Shown piece after piece: positions 1 to 7,656 of a DNA stretch of 64,000 bases. Both the position numbers and the translations under genes were made by a program. The stretch is from Candidatus Gastranaerophilales bacterium (GTDB lineage: Bacteria; Cyanobacteriota; Vampirovibrionia; Gastranaerophilales; Gastranaerophilaceae), in assembly GCA_017402995.1 (NCBI GenBank), contig JAFQOV010000003.1, positions 186,001-250,000 on the forward strand. The letters run 5' to 3'. The notes below the pieces were generated by a model that saw nothing but the letters and a program-made list of their open reading frames with translations, had not been told where the DNA came from and made no database searches. Numbering within the stretch: position 1 is the stretch's first letter; every line of letters begins with the position of its first letter.

Positions 1-784
1 ATGCTAAAATTTCACCAGTTTTTGGGTCCATAACAATAGCTGCCGCACGCGGAGCATGGTATTTTTGAATTGTTTTTAAAAGGTGTTTTTCGCAAACATG
101 TTGAACTGCACTATCGATTGTTAGAGTCAAAGTTTTGCCTTTAACAGGAGCAGAAACATCAGCAGGATTAACGCTGATATTGTAGATAATATCACCGTTT
201 GGAGCTTTTTCAAAAGTAATTGTTTTATCAACATATTCTAAATAATCTTTTGCTTTATATTCAATACCACCAGCAGTATCGGCGTTTGGATTATAAAAAC
301 CTAGAATATGCGAAGCCAAAGATCCTTGCGGATAAACGCGTTTGTTTTTAACTTCATATGACAATTCTCTTAAGCCTTTTGCTTTAATTTGGCGAATTGT
401 TTTTCTATCAATATCTTTCTTAACTGTGATGATTTTTTTATTTGTTTGAGAAAGTTTTTTTGTTAATTCACCAACTGGGATTTTAACATATGGAGATAAA
501 ATTTCAGCCAATTTTTCAGGCGAATGATCGTAATAGTCAGGGTGTGCGTATAAAATAAATGTTGTTTTATCGGCAGCAAGCTTAAAACCATATCTGTCGA
601 CAATTTCTCCTCTTAAAACGTACATTTTAGAAGTTCTTTGTGTTTTTGCTTTTTTCTTGCAATGTCTAATATCGCAAACTTGCAAAAGAAAAAGATAAAC
701 AACAAGACACAAACAAACAATATAAAAAATCGACTGCAAGCAGCCAACCCTTCTTTCAAACTTGTTGTGAACCTTCTCTCTCAA
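1..784 (-). CDS. ftsI: Peptidoglycan transpeptidase FtsI/PBP2-like, N-terminal part (runs off window)
   Basis: About 261 residues are present; the C-terminal transpeptidase with SxxK lies outside the window. Reading on the minus strand there is a basic N-terminus, one membrane segment (around residues 24-41, IVCLCLVVYLFLL), then RGEIVDRYG near residues 57-65, the typical start of the PBP dimerisation domain, and finally AIVMDPKTGEILA at the window edge, which begins the transpeptidase domain of class B PBPs. The frame is open back to the ftsL stop codon. No ATG precedes the membrane helix, so I chose the TTG at 784 behind an AGGGAG; the ATG at 625 would remove the helix. It follows rsmH and ftsL, so it is the septal enzyme rather than an elongation PBP (inference from order). 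Confidence 0.85.
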   Translation of the reverse strand, partial: MREKVHNKFERRVGCLQSIFYIVCLCLVVYLFLLQVCDIRHCKKKAKTQRTSKMYVLRGEIVDRYGFKLAADKTTFILYAHPDYYDHSPEKLAEILSPYVKIPVGELTKKLSQTNKKIITVKKDIDRKTIRQIKAKGLRELSYEVKNKRVYPQGSLASHILGFYNPNADTAGGIEYKAKDYLEYVDKTITFEKAPNGDIIYNISVNPADVSAPVKGKTLTLTIDSAVQHVCEKHLLKTIQKYHAPRAAAIVMDPKTGEILA

Positions 785-802
785 AACTCCCTCAACCAAA
801 AA

Positions 803-1312
803 TTAATAGTTAATTACAAACGAGCGAACATTTTTTGGTGACTTCTTGTTAAAGTTTAAACTTGGCAGAGTGATTGCATCAACTTCAACAACTTTTTTAG
901 CACGCTCTAAAATATTTGATTTTGAAACCGCTTTATCAATATTGTAATATGATTGCAAACTATCAACCTTATATTGCAACTCATCATTTTCATAGTTTAA
1001 TTCCAATGTTTCACGTGAAATTTGGTTTAATTGAACCTCTTTACAAGAAACAAAATAATAGCAAACTAAACAAAAGAAAACCAAAACACCCAAAACAACA
1101 TACAAAAAGTTATTAACACGAGCAATAATCATTTCCTTGTATGATTTTTCGTTTAAAAAATAACCGCTGATAATTTGGTTGTTTTCAATTGGCATAGCGT
1201 CAATTGGGTCATGCATAGCATGTTTTTTGACACCTTGCTGTTTTTTTACTGCGGTTTTATTTTTATATTTAGTTTTATTATTTCTTGTATTTTTATTAAA
1301 AGATGGTTTCAA
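803..1312 (-). CDS. ftsL: Cell division protein FtsL-like
   Basis: 169 residues. A long basic cytoplasmic tail (1-60, many K/N) is followed by one transmembrane helix (about 69-88, FLYVVLGVLVFFCLVCYY) and a periplasmic part with a heptad-rich stretch around 95-125 that should form a coiled coil. This is the FtsL/DivIC topology; the family is poorly conserved in sequence, so the call rests on topology plus position between rsmH and ftsI. FtsL bridges the divisome and helps recruit and activate FtsI/FtsW. The gene starts 18 nt after rsmH ends, and its stop lies about 18 nt before the likely ftsI start, so all three are probably co-transcribed. The tail is longer than in E. coli FtsL (121 aa). 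Confidence 0.75.
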   Translation of the reverse strand: MKPSFNKNTRNNKTKYKNKTAVKKQQGVKKHAMHDPIDAMPIENNQIISGYFLNEKSYKEMIIARVNNFLYVVLGVLVFFCLVCYYFVSCKEVQLNQISRETLELNYENDELQYKVDSLQSYYNIDKAVSKSNILERAKKVVEVDAITLPSLNFNKKSPKNVRSFVINY

Positions 1313-1330
1313 AACAACCTCAAACTACTT

Positions 1331-2269
1331 TTAAACTCTTTTTGCGATTCTTAATTTTGCACTTCTAGACGGCGGATTAATTTTAAGTTCTTCATCACTT
1401 GCCACAATTGGTTTTTTATTGACAATTTCAACCAATTTTCCGCCACAAGTACAAACAGGCGCCAATGGCGCACATCTGCAAGTTGAATAGGCTTTCAATG
1501 TTCTTTTTGCTAATCTATCCTCTAGCGAGTGGAAAGATAACAGACTTATTATAGCACCAACAGAAGTTAAATTTATAACTTTTAATAATGTATTTTCAAA
1601 ATTTAACAATTCTTGATTGACTTCAATTCTAAGAGCCTGAAACACGCGTGTTGCAGGGTGAATAGCAGATTTTATGTTTGGTGTTGATTTTTTAATTAAA
1701 TCTGCCAATTCTAAAGTTGTGTTAATTGGACGAGATTTTACAATCGCAGCTGCAATGCGCTTAGAAAAATGTTCTTCGCCATATTCTGAAAAAATTCTAA
1801 CTAAATCATTTTCGCAATATTTATTCACAATATCCCATGCGCTAAAATCAGATTGTTGATTAAAACGCATGTCTAATGGTGCGTCGTGCATAAAAGAAAA
1901 ACCTCTTGGTGCACAAGTCAATTGATGATATGAAGCACCAAGGTCAAATATGACCCCGCCTGTGATTTTTTCTATACCAAGATTAGATAAATGTTTGTCT
2001 ATATCAGCATAAGAGCCTTTTACAATGGTGATATTTGAAAAATCTTTTAATCTTTCGCTCGCAGCCAAAATTGCGTCATCATCAACATCAAAAGAGATTA
2101 ATCTGCCGTTTTTTGAAATTCTTTTTAAAATTTCTTCGCTGTGTCCGCCACCGCCCAAGGTGCAATCTACAAAAATTTTGTCAGAACTCCAACAATCAAG
2201 CGAATCAACCACTTCTTGCTTCATGACCGTATAGTGTTTAAATTCAATTTTTTCTTTATTATCTGTCAT
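1331..2269 (-). CDS. rsmH: 16S rRNA (cytosine-1402 N4)-methyltransferase RsmH
   Basis: 312 residues, the usual length. The N-terminus reads HYTVMKQEVVD, followed by the SAM-binding block FVDCTLGGGGHSEEIL (near 34-49) and the C-terminal motif LLSFHSLEDRLAKR, both hallmarks of RsmH/MraW. It methylates N4 of C1402 in 16S rRNA with S-adenosylmethionine. Its position at the head of the ftsL-ftsI run is the conserved dcw order. MraZ, which normally precedes it, is absent; instead a 122-residue unknown gene ends 1 nt upstream and a BlaI-type regulator lies before that. Confidence 0.95.
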   Translation of the reverse strand: MTDNKEKIEFKHYTVMKQEVVDSLDCWSSDKIFVDCTLGGGGHSEEILKRISKNGRLISFDVDDDAILAASERLKDFSNITIVKGSYADIDKHLSNLGIEKITGGVIFDLGASYHQLTCAPRGFSFMHDAPLDMRFNQQSDFSAWDIVNKYCENDLVRIFSEYGEEHFSKRIAAAIVKSRPINTTLELADLIKKSTPNIKSAIHPATRVFQALRIEVNQELLNFENTLLKVINLTSVGAIISLLSFHSLEDRLAKRTLKAYSTCRCAPLAPVCTCGGKLVEIVNKKPIVASDEELKINPPSRSAKLRIAKRV

Positions 2270-2270
2270 T

Positions 2271-2639
2271 TTAAAAATTAATCATTCTTTTTACTTTTTT
2301 TAAAAACGATAAAAAATCAAATTTGTCATCTGAAATTAAATCATCTTCATGAAACTTATAATATTGCATTATGATATTTTTTGGCAAGGGCTGATTTTTC
2401 GACAAAATTACAGCCAAATCAGACAAAAAATCGTCTTGAATTTGGCTATAACCTTCGATATTTTTTCTCAAATCTTCATCAGCTTCTCTGTGCATTAAAG
2501 CATCAAAAGCACATTTAATGCTAATATCATCTTTTTCTTTTGGAAAAATCGAAACCGCTTCTAAGACAGTCATTTCATTTGATAAAACTTTTTTTATCAA
2601 CAAAGAAACAAATTCGCGATTTTTCTTAAGATTATCCAT
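2271..2639 (-). CDS. Unknown small protein between a BlaI-type regulator and rsmH
   Basis: 122 residues, mostly charged and predicted helical, with no signal peptide or membrane segment and no motif I recognise. It starts 1 nt after the regulator gene at 2641 ends and stops 1 nt before rsmH starts, so it is translated as part of that operon. The sequence has a basic first helix (NLKKNREFVSLLIKKVL) and an acidic C-terminal part (FHEDDLISDDKFDFL). The tight coupling suggests a partner or accessory of the regulator or of the division genes; this is inference from position only. Confidence 0.7.
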   Translation of the reverse strand: MDNLKKNREFVSLLIKKVLSNEMTVLEAVSIFPKEKDDISIKCAFDALMHREADEDLRKNIEGYSQIQDDFLSDLAVILSKNQPLPKNIIMQYYKFHEDDLISDDKFDFLSFLKKVKRMINF

Positions 2640-2640
2640 T

Positions 2641-3003
2641 TTAACCTACTGAAACGAGAGTTTTTTCAATTTCTTGATGTGAATTTATAATTTCAGATAA
2701 AGCTTCAAAATTGCCACCACAAAACCTTGTAGCAATTTCATTTAACGAATTCATGACCATTTCTTTTTGAGAATATACTGTACGATAAAAAAACTTCTTA
2801 GCAGGCTTATATCTATACAAAACTTTTTTTTCAAAAAGTCTATCCATGACTGTTTTAATTGTAGTATAGGCTCTTTTTTCACCATTAACTTCATTAAGAG
2901 CTTTACAAACATCTAAAACAGTATTTGAACAAATTCCTTTTGCTTCTAAATTCCATAGTACGCTTAAAATTGCACCTTCCAAACTGCCGTGCCTTGACTG
3001 CAT
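2641..3003 (-). CDS. BlaI/MecI/CopY-family winged-helix repressor
   Basis: 120 residues, typical for the family. SLEGAILSVLWNLEAKG forms the first helices, and RAYTTIKTVMDRLFEKKVL is the recognition helix region: the Y-T-T-I-x-T-x-x-x-R-L pattern is characteristic of BlaI/MecI. The C-terminal half (residues 85-115, FCGGNFEALSEII) fits the dimerisation helices. Known members repress beta-lactamase, PBP2a or copper genes and are inactivated by a membrane sensor protease. No BlaR1/MecR1 gene is visible here. Lying in one run with the unknown 122-aa gene, rsmH, ftsL and ftsI, it may control cell-wall and division genes (inference). Confidence 0.85.
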   Translation of the reverse strand: MQSRHGSLEGAILSVLWNLEAKGICSNTVLDVCKALNEVNGEKRAYTTIKTVMDRLFEKKVLYRYKPAKKFFYRTVYSQKEMVMNSLNEIATRFCGGNFEALSEIINSHQEIEKTLVSVG

Positions 3004-3033
3004 TTTTTATCCTTTCTATTCTGTTGTTGTTAA

Positions 3034-3309
3034 TTATTTAATACGAATGGGTAAATCAAAATTAATATCGCCAGGGCCAAAACCTTGACCTTTGTTATTA
3101 TTTTGATATGAAGTGTCTTTATAGATAAAGACACCTGATGACTTTTTAATTTGGTTTTTTGAGGCAAAGCCATCTTGCAAACCATTTAAAGCTTTAGATA
3201 CAGCGCTTTCGCGATAAAATTTAATTGTTTCTTTTTTACACCCATAAAATAGTAAACTACAAAGAACCAACAAAAACAATGTCAAAAGAGCAATATATCT
3301 TTTTTTCAT
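3034..3309 (-). CDS. Small lipoprotein of unknown function
   Basis: 91 residues. A lipoprotein signal is clear: basic start MKKRY, hydrophobic core LLTLFLLVLCSLLF, lipobox FYGC with the acceptor cysteine near residue 24, then KKE. The mature part (about 67 residues) has no family I recognise and ends in a G/N/Q-rich stretch (NNNKGQGFGPGD). It lies 9 nt after the MscS-like gene and 30 nt before the BlaI-type regulator on the same strand, so it probably belongs to that transcript. Confidence 0.75.
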   Translation of the reverse strand: MKKRYIALLTLFLLVLCSLLFYGCKKETIKFYRESAVSKALNGLQDGFASKNQIKKSSGVFIYKDTSYQNNNKGQGFGPGDINFDLPIRIK

Positions 3310-3318
3310 ACAATTTCC

Positions 3319-4182
3319 TTATGCGTTTGTATTTGTTACAACCAGCTGATTAAATGGAATTTCGATATTTTCTTTATCGAATTCTTCTTTTACTATTTTA
3401 TTAAATGCGCGCTTAATAATCCATTGTCCTTTTGGTTGAGTTTTTATGCGACATTTTACACAAACCGAACTTGCGCGAAATTCATCAAGTCCAAAAATTT
3501 CAATTTCGCCAAGCAAAATATGCGCCAAATTTGAATATTGTTTTAATTTTTCAAAAGCTCGTTTGATAACAGCAGCAACATGGTCGACATTTTCTTTATA
3601 TGCCACATCAAACTCAAAACATGCATATGAATAATTCATTGTTTGATTATTGATTGAGTTAATATATCCGCAACGAATGTAATATACAGAGCCATTTGTT
3701 GCTGAGCGAAGAGTAATTAAAGGTAAAGTAATTTTTTCAACAGTACCTTCCATGCCTTGAATTTCGACATAATCTCCAACACGGATTTGACCTTCTAAAA
3801 GAATGATAATGCCAGTGATGACATCTTCGACAAATCTTTTTGCACCAAAACCAATGGCAACCCCTAAAACCCCAGCGGTTGCTAAAAGCGGACGAACATC
3901 AACTCCAAAAAGATTTAACAAATTGCCGATATAAACAATAAAAAAGACTGTTTCAATAGCATGAGACAATATTGTTTTTAAAGTTAAAAACTGTGAAACT
4001 CTATCATTTGAATGGATTTTAGAAGTTAATTGAGTAAATATTCTGTTGGCAAACCATCTATATATTTTAACTGAAACGACAAGAATGATTGTACATTTAG
4101 CTACTTCCCAAATTGTATTAATCCATCTAGCATGTTCGGGTCTAATTGCCATATTGCCAGCTTCGAAAAATTCGTGCATCAA
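3319..4182 (-). CDS. MscS-family small-conductance mechanosensitive channel
   Basis: 287 residues, the size of E. coli MscS. Predicted membrane helices lie at about 22-42, 70-90 and 92-115; the last is the Gly/Ala-rich pore helix (ATAGVLGVAIGFGAKRFVED), followed by the beta domain GQIRVGDYVEIQGMEGTVEKI that defines the family. The channel opens on membrane tension to release solutes during hypo-osmotic shock. It is the first gene of the minus-strand run leading to rsmH-ftsL-ftsI. The upstream 132 bp to the divergent TPR gene must hold its promoter; I could not fix one by eye. Confidence 0.92.
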   Translation of the reverse strand: MMHEFFEAGNMAIRPEHARWINTIWEVAKCTIILVVSVKIYRWFANRIFTQLTSKIHSNDRVSQFLTLKTILSHAIETVFFIVYIGNLLNLFGVDVRPLLATAGVLGVAIGFGAKRFVEDVITGIIILLEGQIRVGDYVEIQGMEGTVEKITLPLITLRSATNGSVYYIRCGYINSINNQTMNYSYACFEFDVAYKENVDHVAAVIKRAFEKLKQYSNLAHILLGEIEIFGLDEFRASSVCVKCRIKTQPKGQWIIKRAFNKIVKEEFDKENIEIPFNQLVVTNTNA

Positions 4183-4314
4183 AAAACTCCTCTAAATATA
4201 TGAATAAATTATAGAAAAAATAAACCTAAAGGTCAAAGAAAAATTCATCTTTGGATTAATTAGTTTTAAATGATATCAAGCTAGACTTAAAAAAGATTAG
4301 AAAAGGGGTCTTTT

Positions 4315-5118
4315 TTGAGTTTTAAATACACAAATAACAACGAGGGAAGCTTTCAAGAACTCAACAAACACACAACCAATCCGCAAAAAAAAGATGAAAA
4401 TTTTTTCAGAGCGTTGGGTGACTCCTTCATGCTTAAAAATGAATATAGAAAAGCAATTAAAGAATATCTTGTCTCTTTAATGATTGATAAAAACAACGTT
4501 TTAGCCTATAAAGGCGCATCTAAAGCATATAAAAACTTAAAAGAATATGACAAAGCAATTAAACATCTAAAATCGGCAAGAAATGTTTATGGTTTTGATT
4601 CAGAAATATATTACGAACTTGGGTTAAATTATCTTTTAAATGCAGATAATTTAAATGCGCAAAAAAACTTTATTCGAACAATTAAACTTTCCCCAGAAAA
4701 TAAAAACGCACAGATTAAACTTGCACTGACACATGAATTATCTGGCGAAGAAGATATGGCCGTATTGGTTTATAATACGATTATTGAAAAAAATCCAACA
4801 TATATTCCTGCGCTATCAAACCTTGCAAGTTTATATATTGAACAAGAAAAATATCTTGAAGCGATATCATTATTTAAAGAAATATTAAAAATTAATGACG
4901 AATATTACAGAGCTCATTTAGGACTTGGGTTATGTTTTGATAAACTCGGGGAATATATTTATGCAATAAGACATTATAAAAAATATATATCCAAAAAACC
5001 ACATTCGCAAACGGCAAAATCGCTAGCGGGAAGGATTTTAGAGATTTATAAAAACAGAAGTAAAAAGGGAATTCAAAATCAAACCGAAATAAGAAACAAA
5101 TTTAAAGTTATTTCTTAA
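4315..5118 (+). CDS. TPR-repeat protein
   Basis: 267 residues starting at a TTG behind AGGGG. From about residue 35 the protein is built of tetratricopeptide repeats, seen as recurring blocks such as FRALGDSFMLKNEYRKAIKEY, GASKAYKNLKEYDKAIKHL, ALSNLASLYIEQEKYLEAI and LGLCFDKLGEYIYAI, roughly six units of 34 residues. The C-terminus is basic. No signal peptide. TPR proteins are scaffolds for protein complexes. The gene lies directly before the prepilin gene, which has its own strong promoter, so a link to pilus assembly is only a possibility. Confidence 0.85.
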   Translation: MSFKYTNNNEGSFQELNKHTTNPQKKDENFFRALGDSFMLKNEYRKAIKEYLVSLMIDKNNVLAYKGASKAYKNLKEYDKAIKHLKSARNVYGFDSEIYYELGLNYLLNADNLNAQKNFIRTIKLSPENKNAQIKLALTHELSGEEDMAVLVYNTIIEKNPTYIPALSNLASLYIEQEKYLEAISLFKEILKINDEYYRAHLGLGLCFDKLGEYIYAIRHYKKYISKKPHSQTAKSLAGRILEIYKNRSKKGIQNQTEIRNKFKVIS

Positions 5119-5158
5119 CTTTGTTAAATAATTATTCAAACAAAAGTATGATATTAAA

Positions 5159-5187
5159 TTGACATAAGTTAAGCAAACTTTTATAAT
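5159..5187 (+). promoter_or_regulatory. Consensus sigma-70 promoter of the prepilin gene
   Basis: TTGACA at 5159-5164, exactly 17 bp, then TATAAT at 5182-5187: a perfect match to the housekeeping consensus. The predicted start of transcription is near 5194, giving a leader of about 39 nt that contains the AAAGGAAG ribosome site before the ATG at 5233. This predicts very high expression of the prepilin. Confidence 0.85.
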
Positions 5188-5232
5188 ATTCACAGATAGA
5201 GTTTAGAAAATTAGTATAAAGGAAGTATTACT

Positions 5233-6006
5233 ATGAGACTTAAAAAAGGCTTTACACTTGCGGAAGTTTTAATCGTATTGATGGTTATCGGTGCGATTGC
5301 TACTTTAACTATCCCATCATTGATGACAGGGGTATCAGAAGCGCAACAAAAAACATCTTACAAAAAAGCGTTAAACAACGTTGTTAACATTTCAGCAATG
5401 GAAAAAGCAGCAGGTACAATGCCAGGCAATTCTGACAATTTAACAAACTTTTTTAACGTATTAAGAACAAACCTAGCTGTAACAGATTATGTATTATCAA
5501 CTCATACTGGTGCAGCTACAGCAACAGATTTAAAAACAGAATCAGAAATTGCAACAGGTTGTCCAGCAGGATATACCGTTCAAACTGATGGTACTTGTAA
5601 AGATAGTTCAGGCAACACAACCGCAAACATTGTTAATTACACAGGAGCTGAATCAGACTGGATTATCACAGAAGATGGTTTAGCATATAAAGTTGTTTAT
5701 GGTAACGGCTCAGTTGGTGCTGATGGTAAATATACACCTGGCGCTAGCACTGCTTGTAAATCAAAAACAACAATTAATGCTGCTTCAAATCCATATGCAG
5801 AATCTTGCTTAGTTGTTTTAGTTGATACAAACAAAATCAGCTCAGGTTCAACTACAGTAATGGATGTATTATTAGCAACTGCTGATGCACCTGTTCCAAA
5901 ATTTGACGGCAAAGACATCTTCCCAATCTTCATTGGTAACGATGGCGCAACTGCTGGTTCAAGAAAATTAACAGTTACTGGTCGTATCGCAGCAGACTTA
6001 AAATAA
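5233..6006 (+). CDS. Type IV prepilin / pseudopilin with N-terminal methylation motif
   Basis: 257 residues. The class III leader is short (MRLKKG) and is cut before F in FTLAEVLIVLMVIGAIATLT, with the conserved Glu at +5, followed by one hydrophobic helix that anchors and packs the pilin. The globular part is rich in T, A, G and has paired cysteines (CPAGYTVQTDGTCKD near 113-127 and further Cys near 174 and 196), so disulfides are likely. Prepilin peptidase would process and methylate it; whether it forms a pilus or a type II secretion pseudopilus cannot be told here. It is monocistronic, framed by a consensus promoter and a strong terminator. Confidence 0.9.
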   Translation: MRLKKGFTLAEVLIVLMVIGAIATLTIPSLMTGVSEAQQKTSYKKALNNVVNISAMEKAAGTMPGNSDNLTNFFNVLRTNLAVTDYVLSTHTGAATATDLKTESEIATGCPAGYTVQTDGTCKDSSGNTTANIVNYTGAESDWIITEDGLAYKVVYGNGSVGADGKYTPGASTACKSKTTINAASNPYAESCLVVLVDTNKISSGSTTVMDVLLATADAPVPKFDGKDIFPIFIGNDGATAGSRKLTVTGRIAADLK

Positions 6007-6030
6007 TTAAATTTAAGTTTTATAGTAATA

Positions 6031-6063
6031 AAAAACCACTTGTATAATGCAAGTGGTTTTTTT
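6031..6063 (+). terminator. Rho-independent terminator after the prepilin gene
   Basis: Inverted repeat AAACCACTTG / CAAGTGGTTT around TATAATG, followed by a T run. It ends the prepilin transcript just before the cysK promoter. Confidence 0.92.
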
Positions 6064-6073
6064 AAAAGGATTT

Positions 6074-6082
6074 TGATAAAAT
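6074..6082 (+). promoter_or_regulatory. Extended -10 promoter of cysK, predicting a leaderless mRNA
   Basis: TGATAAAAT is an extended -10 element (TG, one base, TAAAAT at 6077-6082). No ribosome-binding site lies before the cysK ATG at 6089, which is exactly where transcription should begin (7 nt after the -10). The -35 position overlaps the upstream terminator and is weak, as is usual with extended -10 promoters. Confidence 0.6.
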
Positions 6083-6088
6083 ACGATT

Positions 6089-7006
6089 ATGAAAATATAT
6101 AATAACATTTTAGAAATAATTGGTAATACACCTCTTGTTAAAATCAATAAACTAAATACAACCAATGCAAATATCTTTGCAAAAGTTGAATATTTTAACC
6201 CTGCAGGCTCAATTAAAGACAGAGTAGCGCTAGCTTTAATTGAAAATGCTGAAAAAAATAACTTAATTCAACCAAATATTTCAACAATAATTGAACCAAC
6301 AAGCGGAAATACGGGTATTGGTTTAGCACTAGTTTGTTTAATTAAAGGATACAGATTAATCCTTACAATGCCTGATACAATGAGCAAAGAACGCCAAAGC
6401 TATTTAAAAGCATATGGTGCAGAGCTTGTTTTGACAGATGGAAAACTAGGAATGCAAGGAGCAATAGAAAAAGCTCAAGAATTGAACAAAGAAATTGAAA
6501 ACTCCTATATCCCACAACAATTTGAAAATAATGCAAACCTAAATGCTCATTATAATTCAACTGCAATGGAACTGTTTATAAGTACAAAAGGGAAAATAGA
6601 TTTTCTTGTTGCAGGAATTGGCACCTCAGGAACAATTTGCGGAATTTCAAAAAAATTAAAAGAATTAATTCCGAGCATTAAAATTATCGGAATAGAACCC
6701 GAAAATTCACCTATGATTTCAAAAGGATATTCAAATCCGCACAAAATCCAAGGAATAGGTGCAAATTTTGTTCCAAAATTATATAATGAAAAATTAATTG
6801 ACGAAATTATTACAGTCAAAGATGAGGAAGCGATTGAATATACGAAGCTTTTAGCGCAAAAAGAAGGTATTTTTGCTGGAATTTCCTCTGGTGCTGCAAT
6901 TTGTGGGGCAATCAAAATAGCTCAAAGAGAAGAAAATAAAAACAAAAATATAATTGCAATATTTCCAGATGGCGGAGCAAAATATTTATCTAATATTGAA
7001 TATTGA
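6089..7006 (+). CDS. cysK: Cysteine synthase (O-acetylserine sulfhydrylase)
   Basis: 305 residues, normal length for CysK/CysM. IGNTPLVKIN at the start, the PLP lysine in NPAGSIKDRVAL (K near 43), the substrate loop EPTSGNTGIGLAL (near 70-82) and the phosphate-binding GIGTSGTICGI (near 175) are all present. It makes cysteine from O-acetylserine and sulfide in the cytosol. No cysE or sulfate-reduction gene is in the window, so the sulfur source is not shown. The gene seems to have its own promoter and to be translated from a leaderless message; a convergent terminator follows. Confidence 0.95.
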   Translation: MKIYNNILEIIGNTPLVKINKLNTTNANIFAKVEYFNPAGSIKDRVALALIENAEKNNLIQPNISTIIEPTSGNTGIGLALVCLIKGYRLILTMPDTMSKERQSYLKAYGAELVLTDGKLGMQGAIEKAQELNKEIENSYIPQQFENNANLNAHYNSTAMELFISTKGKIDFLVAGIGTSGTICGISKKLKELIPSIKIIGIEPENSPMISKGYSNPHKIQGIGANFVPKLYNEKLIDEIITVKDEEAIEYTKLLAQKEGIFAGISSGAAICGAIKIAQREENKNKNIIAIFPDGGAKYLSNIEY

Positions 7007-7007
7007 T

Positions 7008-7041
7008 AATTTAAAACCCTCATTTCTGAGGGTTTTAAATT
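7008..7041. terminator. Bidirectional terminator between cysK and the convergent unknown gene
   Basis: Inverted repeat AATTTAAAACCCTCA / TGAGGGTTTTAAATT with A and T runs on either side, so it can end transcripts from both cysK (plus) and the gene at 7040-7564 (minus), whose stop codon it overlaps. Confidence 0.85.
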
Positions 7042-7564
7042 ATTTTGAAAATATTTTATCTGTGACGATTGATAATCTTTCAGAAACCTTTGAAGCGTCG
7101 GCTTGAGTTTTAACAGTATCCAAAATCATTTTTCCTTCTTTTGCAGAAATCATTTCGTTTGAAATATTTCTATCAAAGAAACCAACAACTGAATCGATTA
7201 ATGCGTTTCCAACTTCTGTGTTTCCAGCGTCACCTGCTGCTTTTGATTGAGCTTTCAAGAAAGATTTAATTGCTCCTTGACCATTTCTTGTCAAAAGTTG
7301 TTTTTTTGCAAACATTTTATTTTGAAAAGAACTATCTGTCATACCAGCTTGGAAAACATCTCTGATTTCATCTGGTGAAACAGGAGATTTTTTGAATTTT
7401 CTAAGCATTTTAGCTAACACGTCTTTTTTTGTATAAATTACATCAGATTCAAAAGTTGGAACAGAACCAAGGGTTTTTGTAACAACTTCACGACCTTTTT
7501 CGGTTAATTTTGCCATTCCAAATGATGGGCTAGTAGCGCGATAAGAATTAAAATTTACTTGCAT
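7040..7564 (-). CDS. Unknown protein with N-terminal PSFGM patch
   Basis: 174 residues. The first 20 residues (MQVNFNSYRATSPSFGMAKL) carry the NSY...PSFG patch that I associate with many lineage-specific proteins of Gastranaerophilales-type genomes; the rest is helical and basic with no enzyme motif. There is no signal peptide or membrane helix. It has a clear ribosome site (GGAGC) and a conserved upstream element at 7586-7619 that also occurs before the phosphohexomutase and before the gene at 57015. Function unknown. Confidence 0.75.
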   Translation of the reverse strand: MQVNFNSYRATSPSFGMAKLTEKGREVVTKTLGSVPTFESDVIYTKKDVLAKMLRKFKKSPVSPDEIRDVFQAGMTDSSFQNKMFAKKQLLTRNGQGAIKSFLKAQSKAAGDAGNTEVGNALIDSVVGFFDRNISNEMISAKEGKMILDTVKTQADASKVSERLSIVTDKIFSK

Positions 7565-7585
7565 TTTTTTGCTCCAAATTATTTA

Positions 7586-7619
7586 CAAGTTTATAAAACA
7601 CGTGCATAAAAAAATTTGC
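7586..7619 (-). promoter_or_regulatory. 34-bp upstream element, copy 1 (before the PSFGM gene)
   Basis: On the minus strand it reads GCAAATTTTTTTATG, then CACGTG, then TTTTATAAACTTG. The same geometry recurs at 9421-9454 and 58429-58462: GCAAA, 16 further bases to a G, then a TTTTAtAAaC block ending in wTG. It ends 21 nt before the start codon. It could be a promoter (TATAAA as -10 with GCAAA as a non-standard -35, 18-19 bp apart) or an activator site. Confidence 0.5.
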
Positions 7620-7626
7620 GCATTAA

Positions 7627-7653
7627 AAAAGCCCCTGTTTAAAGGGGCTTAAA
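7627..7653 (-). terminator. Terminator of the phosphohexomutase gene
   Basis: Inverted repeat AAGCCCC / GGGGCTT around TGTTTAAA with T runs on the minus strand, directly after the stop codon at 7657. Confidence 0.88.
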
Positions 7654-7656
7654 AAA

